Below, piece by piece: positions 51,506 through 59,816 of a stretch of 64,000 nucleotides of DNA. Position 1 is the stretch's first letter; each line of letters opens with the position of its first letter. This stretch comes from Niabella beijingensis. Its GTDB lineage: Bacteria; Bacteroidota; Bacteroidia; Chitinophagales; Chitinophagaceae. Made by a program: the position numbers and the translations under genes. The DNA is taken from positions 1,488,001 through 1,552,000 of the forward strand of contig NZ_JAIQDI010000001.1 of assembly GCF_020034665.1 (NCBI RefSeq), read 5' to 3'. The notes beneath the pieces are model-generated. The model saw only the letters and a list, made by a program, of their open reading frames with translations, was not told the origin of the DNA and made no database searches.

Positions 51506-52348
51506 CTATTTCTTCGTAGCCACCAGCATTGCCCTGAAGTAACCTACAGATTCAGCAATACCCATGAACGGGTTGTCCATATTCCGCTCGTGTTCCAGGC
51601 TCACCACTCCGGTGTATCCTACCTGGCGCAGCATCTTTACAAAAGCGGGGAAATTGATGATGCCCCGTCCCACTTCTACGGAATAGCCCTGTTTTGTAGG
51701 CCCGGTAACATCTTTCAGATGAATATCAAATACGCGGGTGTGGTATTTCTTAAGATCGGCAACTGCATCCTTTCCGTTGCGGGTATCATGGCCGATGTCC
51801 AGGCACATACCCATCCGGGGATCCAGGTTCTTGACATTTTTCCATACATCATCTGCATCGGGATAGAGGGGCATATCCGGGCCGTGCAGATGAATGGCAT
51901 ATTTCATGTCGTATTCCTTTACTTTTTTATTTACATAAGGCAGCAAGTCATAATTGGGTACTCCCACGATCAGTTTTACCCCTACCCGTTTTGCATATTC
52001 AAAAGCCCGGTCCACCTCGGCTTCGGTCTTCATATAGATCGGCCCTACACCATAACCGGTAACGCCCTTGTCTTTCAGTTTTTGATGAAAAGCCGCGATA
52101 TCTTCGTCGGTACTATTGATCGGCAAATGAAAATCCTTGATGCAGAGATAGTGCACATCTGCCCGCTGCAGTGTCTGTAATGCGGTGTCCAGGCCAAATT
52201 TTGCAAAGGTATATCCGGCCATTCCCAGCTTAAAGGGTTCACGTGTATCAGCAGCAGGCTGCGGATCCGGGCGTTTTACGGTTCCCTGGGCAGCCGCCCC
52301 GATAATCATTCCGGTCATTAACAACAAAAGCAAACCAAATCGTTTCAT
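51506..52348 (-). CDS. Secreted sugar phosphate isomerase/epimerase-like TIM barrel
   Basis: This 280-residue protein has a signal peptide (MKRFGLLLLLMTGMIIGAAA). The body is an AP-endonuclease-2/xylose-isomerase-like TIM barrel: LGMAGYTFAKFGLDTALQTL, HYLCIKDFHLPIN, VGVKLIVGVPNYDLLPYVNK, YAIHLHGPDMPLYPDADDVW, LDPRMGMCLDIGHDTRNGKD (metal-binding Asp/His), VFDIHLKDVTGPTKQGYSVE and YTGVVSLEHERNMDNPF (catalytic Glu). It should isomerise or epimerise a sugar or polyol in the periplasm. Such secreted forms accompany Bacteroidota carbohydrate loci, but none is adjacent here. It lies upstream of the response regulator on the same strand in its own unit. Confidence 0.9.
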   Translation of the reverse strand: MKRFGLLLLLMTGMIIGAAAQGTVKRPDPQPAADTREPFKLGMAGYTFAKFGLDTALQTLQRADVHYLCIKDFHLPINSTDEDIAAFHQKLKDKGVTGYGVGPIYMKTEAEVDRAFEYAKRVGVKLIVGVPNYDLLPYVNKKVKEYDMKYAIHLHGPDMPLYPDADDVWKNVKNLDPRMGMCLDIGHDTRNGKDAVADLKKYHTRVFDIHLKDVTGPTKQGYSVEVGRGIINFPAFVKMLRQVGYTGVVSLEHERNMDNPFMGIAESVGYFRAMLVATKK

Positions 52349-52864
52349 ATTTTTAATTGAATTTATATTTAATACGTTGTACCCAATGCCCTAAAAATAT
52401 TAAATGTTTTTATGTCCGGGCAGAATCAACAGGTATTTTTTAAGACAACGTTTTCGTGCTGCCTCCGTGATCCACTGTAGCCGGGGCTTTAAGACCGTTT
52501 CATTTCGTTCTGTAAAAGCAGTATGAAAAGCGGCCCTCCTCCCGTTATAGATCAGGATCCGCTACGCTGGACCGGGCCAATTTCTAAAAATTATCAAAAA
52601 AGACCGTAGTTTTTGTACCCATATTCCTTTATTCCTGCAGGCGTTTTAACAGCCGGATACCACGGCACCCGCATAAAAAATAAAACCTCCCCTACTATTT
52701 TTCACATTCATTCCCATACGATTAAGGCCTGCAGCCGGTTACACCGATCGGACGGGCCTTTTTAACGGCTGCAATACCCTACCGGGCGAAGCTTGATCCT
52801 GATCATTTCATACCAAACCGGTTTGGCCCGGTTCTTGAAAATATTACCATACAAACTATCAACT
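52349..52864. other. Gene-poor stretch with terminator-like hairpin and palindrome
   Basis: 516 bp with no supported gene. It holds AAGGCC (52724-52729) pairing with GGCCTT (52755-52760), followed by T5 on the plus strand, a terminator-like element whose source transcript is unknown. It also holds the perfect 14-bp palindrome CCAAACCGGTTTGG (52813-52826), 38 bp before the small ORF. No tRNA or known ncRNA was recognised. Confidence 0.5.
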
Positions 52865-52948
52865 ATGACCAATCTTTTAATCATATTCGGCGCTTTCCTG
52901 ATCCTGTACAGCCTGGGTATTGTGGCGGCCATACGTGTTAAAAAATAA
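52865..52948 (+). CDS. Small membrane peptide, 27 residues
   Basis: ATG at 52865 encodes one hydrophobic helix (TNLLIIFGAFLILYSLGIV) with a basic tail (AAIRVKK), typical of bacterial single-pass small proteins. A strong rho-independent terminator (52991-53013) follows 42 bp after the stop, and the palindrome at 52813-52826 lies upstream, so this looks like a complete transcription unit. It is too short for ordinary gene callers. The function is unknown; a regulatory or toxin-like role cannot be told apart. Confidence 0.6.
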   Translation: MTNLLIIFGAFLILYSLGIVAAIRVKK

Positions 52949-52990
52949 TGCTGACCCATCCGTTTATCACCTGCTGAACAGCTATCCGTC

Positions 52991-53013
52991 AGACCCTCTT
53001 CCGGGTCTTTTTT
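52991..53013 (+). terminator. Rho-independent terminator after the small membrane peptide
   Basis: AGACCC (52991-52996), loop TCTTCC, GGGTCT (53003-53008), then T5. Confidence 0.85.
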
Positions 53014-53177
53014 GTTTCCGGCACCATTCCCGGCTCATCTGTTCATTCTTGCATGCGCTGCTCTTAAAACAGCCCCGGATTCTTTTTATCAGGAAGACCG
53101 TTCCGGCAGGCCCTTTACACCGGCTGTTTCCGCGTATATTCTGACCACTATTTCCAGATTCTTTGTACCTTCGGCTT

Positions 53178-53747
53178 ATGGCTATTTTAAAATTCAGGGT
53201 ATATTTTGAAGAGGATGACAGTGTCTACCGAGATATTGCTGTGCTGCATACCCAAACCTTTTTTGACCTGCACGAAACGATTCTCAAGGCATTTGATTTT
53301 GACAATAAACACCAGGCTACTTTCTTCAGAAGCAACGATCAATGGCAGAAGGGCCGGGAAATAACGCTGGAACAATATGCTGACCGGACTTACCGGGTGG
53401 GTCCGCTCCTGATGCGTACCACCACCATTGGTTCCGAGATCAAGAATACCAACCAGCGTTTTACCTACAGTTACGACTTTCAAAAACACTGGGATTTTCT
53501 GATTGAGCTCATCAACGTTGCAAAGGACGGCAATGCGGCGATCGAATATCCCAAGATCACCCGTACAGAAGGCATCAGTCCCAAACAATACGGAACAAAA
53601 GGCCTGCTGGGCGAAAAGTTTGCCGATATCGAGGAAAAATATGATCTCACCCGGTCGGCAGAAGGCTTCGGTGAAAAAGGTGCGGATGGTGAAGACGTTG
53701 GTATTGATGAGGGCAGTGAGGAGTTCAATGATGAGCTGGATGATTAA
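53178..53747 (+). CDS. Plasmid pRiA4b ORF-3-like protein (PF07929)
   Basis: This 189-residue protein starts at the ATG at 53178 (MAILKFRVYFEEDDSVYRDI); five upstream in-frame residues from an earlier ATG overlap the -7 element. The N-terminal domain matches the IS1096-type TnpR/pRiA4b ORF-3 fold (VLHTQTFFDLHETILKAFDF, HQATFFRSNDQW, FTYSYDFQKHWDFLIELINV). The C-terminus is acidic and low-complexity (DIEEKYDLTRSAEGFGEKGA, EDVGIDEGSEEFNDELDD). TACCTTCG (53166-53173) lies 4 nt before the ATG, suggesting a leaderless mRNA. The family occurs in mobile elements and chromosomes; the role is unknown. miaA follows after 127 bp. Confidence 0.85.
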   Translation: MAILKFRVYFEEDDSVYRDIAVLHTQTFFDLHETILKAFDFDNKHQATFFRSNDQWQKGREITLEQYADRTYRVGPLLMRTTTIGSEIKNTNQRFTYSYDFQKHWDFLIELINVAKDGNAAIEYPKITRTEGISPKQYGTKGLLGEKFADIEEKYDLTRSAEGFGEKGADGEDVGIDEGSEEFNDELDD

Positions 53748-53874
53748 CAGGGTGCTACTGTTTTGACCGCCTGTACTCCCGGACCAACAGACCCCGTTCC
53801 GTTGCTGCAGCTCACCCGGCCTGATTGATTGTTTATAACCCGTTGTGCATCATTACCACTGCCCTGTAAATACA

Positions 53875-54798
53875 ATGCCCTTTCAAAAAAATACACTGGT
53901 TGTAATTGCAGGCCCCACGGCTGTGGGTAAGACGGCTGTTGCTATTGAGGTAGCACGTGCATTGAATACCGTGATCCTTTCGGCAGACAGCCGCCAGTGT
54001 TTTAAAGAACTGGCGGTTGGGGTGGCCCGCCCGTCTGAAGCTGAACTGGAAGCCATTCCTCATTTTTTTATTGCCTCCCACAGCATTCATGATGAAATGA
54101 ATGCCGCCCTTTATGAAACCTATGCATTGGAATTACTGGAAAACCTGTTTCAGCAATATCCGGTAGTGGTGCTGGCAGGCGGTACCGGCCTTTACATAAA
54201 AGCGCTCCTTGAAGGACTGGACCCGGTGCCGGCTGTGGCCCCCGGTCTGCGGAACAGGATCATCCGCAATTATGAAGCCGGTGGCATCTCCTGGCTGCAA
54301 CAGGAGTTGGAGGTCAGAGATCCGCTGTTTGCTTCCAGGGGCGAAATGCAGAATCCGCAGCGTATGATGCGCGCATTGGAAGTGATGGAAGCTACCGGCC
54401 AATCCATTATCGGCTTTCAGTCGAACACAAAACAACCCCGTCCTTTTGATGTATTGTCTGTCGGACTGGAGCTTCCAAGGCCTTTGCTTTACGAGCGCAT
54501 CAACCAGCGTGTCCTAAACATGATAGAAGCCGGACTGGAAGAAGAGGTACGCCAATTACTGCCCCTGCGCCATCACAATGCCCTGCAGACGGTCGGCTAC
54601 CAGGAATTGTTTCAGTATTTCGACGGTACGCTTACGCGCGAAGCCGCTGTAGCCCTCATCCAGCAGCATACCCGGCACTACGCCAAACGGCAGCTGACCT
54701 GGTTTAAAAAACAGCCGGCGTTTCACTGGATGGACGCTGCCGCTTACCCGATTATTTTACCGTTTATAAAATCCCGGCTGAAACAAATAAGAAAATAG
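53875..54798 (+). CDS. miaA: tRNA dimethylallyltransferase MiaA
   Basis: About 307 residues from the ATG at 53875 (MPFQKNTLVVIAGPTAVGKT). The P-loop GPTAVGKT is at 12-20, VILSADSRQCFKELAVGVAR near 35 holds the catalytic Asp and the substrate-binding region, and VVVLAGGTGLYIKALLEGL is near 100. The insertion and C-terminal signatures are present (MMRALEVMEATGQSI; VGYQELFQYFDGTLTREAA). It adds a dimethylallyl group to A37 of tRNAs reading UNN codons. It stands alone without miaB or hfq. Confidence 0.95.
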   Translation: MPFQKNTLVVIAGPTAVGKTAVAIEVARALNTVILSADSRQCFKELAVGVARPSEAELEAIPHFFIASHSIHDEMNAALYETYALELLENLFQQYPVVVLAGGTGLYIKALLEGLDPVPAVAPGLRNRIIRNYEAGGISWLQQELEVRDPLFASRGEMQNPQRMMRALEVMEATGQSIIGFQSNTKQPRPFDVLSVGLELPRPLLYERINQRVLNMIEAGLEEEVRQLLPLRHHNALQTVGYQELFQYFDGTLTREAAVALIQQHTRHYAKRQLTWFKKQPAFHWMDAAAYPIILPFIKSRLKQIRK

Positions 54799-54831
54799 CA
54801 TCTCATTATCAAACTTTTATAAGGATTCTGT

Positions 54832-54907
54832 GTTAGTACCCCGGACAAAATTTAAAAATATATTAATACCGGTTTGTTCGCAATTTACCGAACTAACACT
54901 AAATTTG
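54832..54907 (+). promoter_or_regulatory. Promoter and inverted repeats upstream of the GbsR-pump 2 operon
   Basis: TTTG (54873-54876) and TAAATTTG (54900-54907) are -33/-7-like elements with a 23-bp spacer; the ATG of the regulator is 21 nt further. GTTAGT (54832-54837) and ACTAAC (54892-54897) form an inverted repeat whose right arm lies in the spacer. TTCG-N8-CGAA also spans the spacer. These fit an autorepressor site. Confidence 0.55.
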
Positions 54908-54928
54908 CGGTTCGTTTTTTCATTAATC

Positions 54929-55390
54929 ATGGTAGCAACAAAAAAAGAATTATATCAGGACATGGTGGCGTTCTACGGCAACCTTTACGGCCTGCCGCCC
55001 CTGAACGCAAAGATCTATGTGTACATGATGCTGGATCTGAAAGCGGACGGTTATACGTTTGATGAGCTTCTCGAAAAGTTCAACGTCAGCAAAAGTTCCC
55101 TGTCCAACAGCCTGCAGATGCTGGTGCAGAATAAATATGTGGAATACATCACGCCGATCGATTCCCGGAAACGGTATTACCGCATCAATCCTAAGTTTAT
55201 GGGCATCCGTTTCGGGAATATACTCGATAAGCTGCTGCGTGAAAAAGAGCTGATGCAACGGATGATACAGTTTAACAAACAAACCCGGCATCCCAACGAA
55301 CCGGCCATCAAAGGGATCAGTCAATATATCAGCATTCTCAATAAACATATAAAAACAATCGAGTCAACTGTCAAAACCCTACACCAATAA
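54929..55390 (+). CDS. GbsR/MarR-type transcriptional regulator of pump 2
   Basis: This 153-residue protein starts at the ATG at 54929; the longer frame upstream reads through the promoter. The winged helix is LNAKIYVYMMLDLKADGYTF, DELLEKFNVSKSSLSNSLQM and NKYVEYITPIDSRKRYYRIN. C-terminal helices mediate dimerisation (FGNILDKLLREKELMQRMIQ, YISILNKHIKTIESTVKTLH). It fits the GbsR/MarR family and is the first gene of the adaptor-permease-TolC operon, 19 bp before the adaptor. A repressor role with release by the pump substrate is the usual pattern, as inference. Confidence 0.9.
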   Translation: MVATKKELYQDMVAFYGNLYGLPPLNAKIYVYMMLDLKADGYTFDELLEKFNVSKSSLSNSLQMLVQNKYVEYITPIDSRKRYYRINPKFMGIRFGNILDKLLREKELMQRMIQFNKQTRHPNEPAIKGISQYISILNKHIKTIESTVKTLHQ

Positions 55391-55409
55391 CCCCGAAATC
55401 AGGACATAT

Positions 55410-56606
55410 ATGAATACAAAGATCAGTATTGTAACAGGCAGCATTATTTTAGTGCTTTTAGCTGCCTGCGGAGGAAAGAAACAAGCCCCCAACCCCAATG
55501 CCGCGCGGCCTTATCCGGTAATAGCGGTTCCTGTTAAAAGTGTGACCGGTTTCAGTACGTATCCGGCCAGCATCCAGGGCCGTAACAACAACGACGTACG
55601 CGCAAAAATTTCGGGGTATATCAAAGAAGTACTCGTGGATGAAGGTCAGGCCGTTCGCAAGGGACAGCTCCTTTTCCGCCTCGAAACCAATACACTTTCC
55701 CAAACAGCCGATGCCGCCAGAAGCGGTGTGGGTGCAGCAGAAGCCGGCATCAGCACGGCGGAGGCCAATGTAAATGCGGCCCAGGTGGAAGTAAACAAGT
55801 TAACGCCGCTGGTGGAAAAGAACATCATCAGCAATGTACAGCTGGAAACCGCAAAGGCCAACCTGCGCTCTGCGCAAAGCCAGCTGATGCAGGCCAAGGC
55901 CAACCGCAGCCAGGCCCAGGCCAACTACCGCAGTGCTGCGGCCAACGTGGAATATTCCGTTATCCGCAGCCCGATAGACGGTATCGTGGGTAAACTGCCG
56001 CTGCGGGTGGGCAGCCTGGTAGGCCCCACGGACCAGACCCCCATTACCACGGTATCCGATGTAAGCGAGATCTATGCTTATTTTTCAATGAATGAAAAGG
56101 AATACCTGAACTTCCTGGAGCAGACACCAGGGCTTACCGTTGCTCAAAAACTGAACAACATTCCCGCAGTTGACCTGGAACTGGCAAACGGCTCCTTATA
56201 CGGGCAAAAAGGAAAAGTAAAAGCGGTAACCGGACAGATCGATCCCGGCACCGGAACCATCCTGTTCCGGGTATCCTTCCCCAACCAGGGGCGCCTGCTG
56301 GCAAACGGGAACAGCGGTACTATTAAAATTCCAAAAACCTATACAGATGTGCTGGCGGTGCCGGAAGCAGCTACTTTCGAACAACAAGGGATCATCTATG
56401 TGTATAAAGTAGGAAAGGATACAGTAAACTCTGTTGTGGTGGGCGTTCTGGACCGCATTAACAATATGGCCCTGCTGGGTGGCGGCGTTAAAAAAGGAGA
56501 TACGATCATTGCTGCCGGAGTGGGCGGACTGAGGAACGGCGCTGCCGTAATTCCCCGTCCCGTAGATTTTGACAGTATTACTAACGCCATTAAACCTGTT
56601 TTTTAA
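55410..56606 (+). CDS. RND efflux periplasmic adaptor, pump 2
   Basis: This 398-residue lipoprotein (SIILVLLAACGGKKQ, Cys near 20) has the order lipoyl half (NDVRAKISGYIKEVLVDEGQ, AVRKGQLLFRLETNTLSQTA), a long alpha hairpin (about 95-185, with many Ala and Gln), lipoyl YSVIRSPIDGIVGKLPLRVG near 190, and beta-barrel and membrane-proximal domains ending VPEAATFEQQGIIYVYKVGK. It belongs to the AcrA/MexA-like group. The permease ATG lies 3 bp after its stop. Confidence 0.93.
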   Translation: MNTKISIVTGSIILVLLAACGGKKQAPNPNAARPYPVIAVPVKSVTGFSTYPASIQGRNNNDVRAKISGYIKEVLVDEGQAVRKGQLLFRLETNTLSQTADAARSGVGAAEAGISTAEANVNAAQVEVNKLTPLVEKNIISNVQLETAKANLRSAQSQLMQAKANRSQAQANYRSAAANVEYSVIRSPIDGIVGKLPLRVGSLVGPTDQTPITTVSDVSEIYAYFSMNEKEYLNFLEQTPGLTVAQKLNNIPAVDLELANGSLYGQKGKVKAVTGQIDPGTGTILFRVSFPNQGRLLANGNSGTIKIPKTYTDVLAVPEAATFEQQGIIYVYKVGKDTVNSVVVGVLDRINNMALLGGGVKKGDTIIAAGVGGLRNGAAVIPRPVDFDSITNAIKPVF

Positions 56607-56609
56607 CAC

Positions 56610-59600
56610 ATGATTAAAACATTTATCAACCGACCGATCCTGTCTACGGTTATCTCCGTAATACTCGTATTACTGGGAATCCTGGGAGTGATCTCCCTGC
56701 CCGTAACACAGTATCCAGATATCGCCCCGCCCACGGTAAACGTGCGGGCGACCTATACCGGTGCCAACGCTGAGACCGTACAGAAAAGCGTGATCATCCC
56801 CATTGAAGAACAGGTGAATGGTGTGGAAGGGATGGATTATATCACGTCCACTGCCGGTAACGACGGTAGCGCCACTATCAACGTATTCTTTAAACAGGGT
56901 ATCGATCCGGACATTGCCGCGGTAAACGTGCAGAACCGTGTGGCCCGCGCCACCCCCCTGCTTCCCGCTGAAGTGACACGTGCCGGGGTGGTTACGCAAA
57001 AGCAACAGACCAGTGCCCTTATGTTCCTTACCTTTTATACTACCAATAAGGAACTGAATGACGTATTCCTTCAGAACTATCTTGATATCAATATTATTCC
57101 CGGTATCAAACGGATCTATGGTGTGGGTGATGCCACCGTGTTCGGGGGAAAATCCTATTCCATGCGGATCTGGCTCGATCCGCAAAAGCTGGCGGCTTAT
57201 GGGGTACAGCCCAGTGACGTAACAGCAGCCATCAACAGCCAGAGCCAGGAGGCCGCAGCCGGATCTGTGGGTCAGAACAGCGGTAGCTCCTTTGAATATG
57301 TGATCAAGTACAAGGGTAAATTCAATGAACAAAGCCAGTATGAGGATATCATCATCAAGTCGCTGGGACAGGGCCAGTTCTTACGCCTGAAAGACGTTGC
57401 TTCCGTAAAACTGGACGCACTTTCTTATGCAGGTGTCGGGGAAAGCTCCGGTAATCCCGGTATCAGTATGGGTATCTTCCAGACACCCGGATCCAACGCC
57501 CAGCAGATCATTGTTGACATTAAAAAGTACCTGGCGGAAACCGAGAAAACATTGCCACAGGGGATCAATTATGTGATCAACTATGACACCAACGAATTCC
57601 TGGAAGCCTCTATCGAAAAAGTGATCCACACATTGGTGGAGGCCTTTATCCTGGTATTTATCGTTGTTTATATTTTCCTGCAGGACTTCCGCTCCACCCT
57701 CATCCCGGCTATCGCGGTGCCCGTATCTATTGTGGGAACCTTCTTCTTCCTCAATCTGATGGGGTTCTCACTGAACCTGCTCACGCTGTTTGCGCTGGTA
57801 CTGGCAATCGGGATCGTGGTGGATGATGCTATCGTCGTCGTGGAGGCCGTCCATGCCAAAATGGACCACGGGGAAAAGGATCCCAAAAAAGCGACGCTGG
57901 ATGCCATGCATGAGATCACGGGTGCCATCATCTCGATCACGCTGGTAATGGCCGCCGTATTTATACCCGTTACATTTATCAGTGGTCCGACCGGGGTATT
58001 TTATAAGCAGTTTGGTATCACCCTTATCGTGGCGATCCTGATCTCTGCCGTTAACGCGCTTTCGCTCAGTCCGGCACTCTGTGCCCTGATCCTGCGGCCG
58101 CATCCGGAAGACCACGAACACAAAAAGAAGAACTTCCTGCAGCGTTTCTTTGCCAGCTTCAATACGGCTTTCAATGCAATGACCACGCGGTACGGAAAGG
58201 CTTTTATTTTCCTGATCCGCCACAAATGGGTGACCCTGATCATCCTGGTGGCCTCACTCGGATTGATCTTTTTCATCAGCAACCGCACGCCGACCGGCTT
58301 TGTGCCTGCTGAAGACCGTGGGATCATATTCGCCAATGTGGAGCTGCCACCCAGCGCCACCATGGACCGTACCTATCAGGCAATGAAAGAGCTTACTGCC
58401 AAGGCTTCGAAGATACCCGGTATCCAGGGTGTTACCTTCAGCACCGGCCGCAGCCTGATCGCCGGTTCCGGCAGCAACTACGGCCTGGCATTTATCAAGC
58501 TGGCGCCGTTCAAGGACCGTAACTCGGCAGACGGCCAGAGTGTGGACGATATCACGAAGAAACTATTTGGTGTGGGTGCAACGATCCCGGATTCAAGAAT
58601 GATCTTCTTCAGTCCGCCCAGTGTCCCCGGTTTTGGTAACAGTGCGGGTTTCCAGCTCTCACTGCTCAATAAGGGAGGACAATCGATCGATGAACTGGAT
58701 GCAACCACCCAGCGTTTTATCGGCGAGCTGATGAAGCGCCCGGAGATACAGTTTGCGCAAACCTCCTTTAATACAAAATATCCGCAGTATGAAATGGTGA
58801 TCAACGTGCCCAAGGCCAGCGAAGCCGGTGTGTCCGTTAGCAACCTGCTGGCTACCATGCAGGGGTATATCGGTGGTATTTACGCAGCAGACTTTACAAA
58901 GTATGGTAAGCAATACCGGGTAATGGTACAGGCCTTGCCGGACGCACGGATGGACGTCAACAGCCTGAACTCCTTTTTCATAAAGACCGGTAACGGTGAG
59001 ATGGCGCCGGTGTCACAGTTTGTAACGCTGGAGCGTGCCTATGGTCCGCAGTCCGTAACCCGCTTCAACCTGTTCTCTTCCGCGGATCTTACCGGTGCGG
59101 CTAATGCCGGCTACAGTACAGGTGACGCGATCAAGGCGGTACAGGAAGTGGCGCAGACCTCTCTTTCCACCAGCTATGGCATCGACTATTCCGGCCTGAC
59201 CAGGGAGGAGATCAATGCAGGGTCACAAACCCTGATCATCTTTGCACTCAGCCTTATATTCGTTTACTTTATCCTCAGTGCCCAGTATGAAAGCTATATC
59301 ATTCCCCTTTCGGTGATCATTTCACTGCCGATGGGAGTAATGGGCGCCTACTTCGGGCAATGGCTGTTCGGACTGGAGAACAATATTTATTTCCAGATCG
59401 CACTGATCATGCTGGTGGGGCTCCTCGCAAAGAATGCGATCCTGATCGTGGAGTTCGGGGTGCAGCGCCGGCATAAAGGCGAGAGTATTCCCATGGCGGC
59501 CATCAATGCTGCCAAGGCAAGGCTGCGTCCCATCCTGATGACCTCGTTCGCATTTATCGCCGGTATGATGCCGCTGGTTTATGCAACCGGCATCGGCGCC

Positions 59601-59759
59601 ATCGGTAACCGGTCCATTGCCACAGGTGCCGCATCGGGCCTGCTGATCGGTACGATTTTAGGATTACTGGTGATTCCCGTGTTGTTTGTGATCTTCCAGT
59701 GGCTGCAGGAAAAGATACGTCCGGCAAAGATCAACAAGGCAGAAAAACTATCCGAATAA
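56610..59759 (+). CDS. RND efflux permease, pump 2 (HAE1/AcrB type)
   Basis: This 1049-residue protein matches the HAE1 multidrug group. TM1 is PILSTVISVILVLLGILGVI, followed by SLPVTQYPDIAPPTVNVRAT and the porter domain (GVEGMDYITSTAGNDGSATI). The relay in TM4 is LFALVLAIGIVVDDAIVVVE with the DD pair, and ALCALILRP ends TM6. The second half has SSADLTGAANAGYSTGDAI near 820, SLIFVYFILSAQYESYIIPL and MLVGLLAKNAILIVEFGVQR. It is a typical size and has no unusual insertion, in contrast to the pump 1 permease. The expected substrates are amphipathic drugs or detergents, as known for the family. Confidence 0.95.
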   Translation: MIKTFINRPILSTVISVILVLLGILGVISLPVTQYPDIAPPTVNVRATYTGANAETVQKSVIIPIEEQVNGVEGMDYITSTAGNDGSATINVFFKQGIDPDIAAVNVQNRVARATPLLPAEVTRAGVVTQKQQTSALMFLTFYTTNKELNDVFLQNYLDINIIPGIKRIYGVGDATVFGGKSYSMRIWLDPQKLAAYGVQPSDVTAAINSQSQEAAAGSVGQNSGSSFEYVIKYKGKFNEQSQYEDIIIKSLGQGQFLRLKDVASVKLDALSYAGVGESSGNPGISMGIFQTPGSNAQQIIVDIKKYLAETEKTLPQGINYVINYDTNEFLEASIEKVIHTLVEAFILVFIVVYIFLQDFRSTLIPAIAVPVSIVGTFFFLNLMGFSLNLLTLFALVLAIGIVVDDAIVVVEAVHAKMDHGEKDPKKATLDAMHEITGAIISITLVMAAVFIPVTFISGPTGVFYKQFGITLIVAILISAVNALSLSPALCALILRPHPEDHEHKKKNFLQRFFASFNTAFNAMTTRYGKAFIFLIRHKWVTLIILVASLGLIFFISNRTPTGFVPAEDRGIIFANVELPPSATMDRTYQAMKELTAKASKIPGIQGVTFSTGRSLIAGSGSNYGLAFIKLAPFKDRNSADGQSVDDITKKLFGVGATIPDSRMIFFSPPSVPGFGNSAGFQLSLLNKGGQSIDELDATTQRFIGELMKRPEIQFAQTSFNTKYPQYEMVINVPKASEAGVSVSNLLATMQGYIGGIYAADFTKYGKQYRVMVQALPDARMDVNSLNSFFIKTGNGEMAPVSQFVTLERAYGPQSVTRFNLFSSADLTGAANAGYSTGDAIKAVQEVAQTSLSTSYGIDYSGLTREEINAGSQTLIIFALSLIFVYFILSAQYESYIIPLSVIISLPMGVMGAYFGQWLFGLENNIYFQIALIMLVGLLAKNAILIVEFGVQRRHKGESIPMAAINAAKARLRPILMTSFAFIAGMMPLVYATGIGAIGNRSIATGAASGLLIGTILGLLVIPVLFVIFQWLQEKIRPAKINKAEKLSE

Positions 59760-59773
59760 CCGTTCCAAACCGG

Positions 59774-59801
59774 CCGGTTGGATCGCCGGCGATCCAACCG
59801 G
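59774..59801. other. Perfect 28-bp palindrome between pump 2 permease and TolC genes
   Basis: CCGGTTGGATCGCC followed by its exact complement, GC-rich, 15 bp after the permease stop and 15 bp before the TolC ATG. It is followed by TCAAAAAAAATAA on the plus strand, not a T-tract, so it is an intercistronic hairpin rather than a normal terminator. Confidence 0.8.
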
Positions 59802-59816
59802 TCAAAAAAAATAAAT

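Noticed and set aside
53178..53747. Mobile element carrying the pRiA4b ORF-3-like gene
   Set aside because: No transposase, integrase, terminal repeats or atypical composition is seen nearby; the gene is also common in chromosomes.
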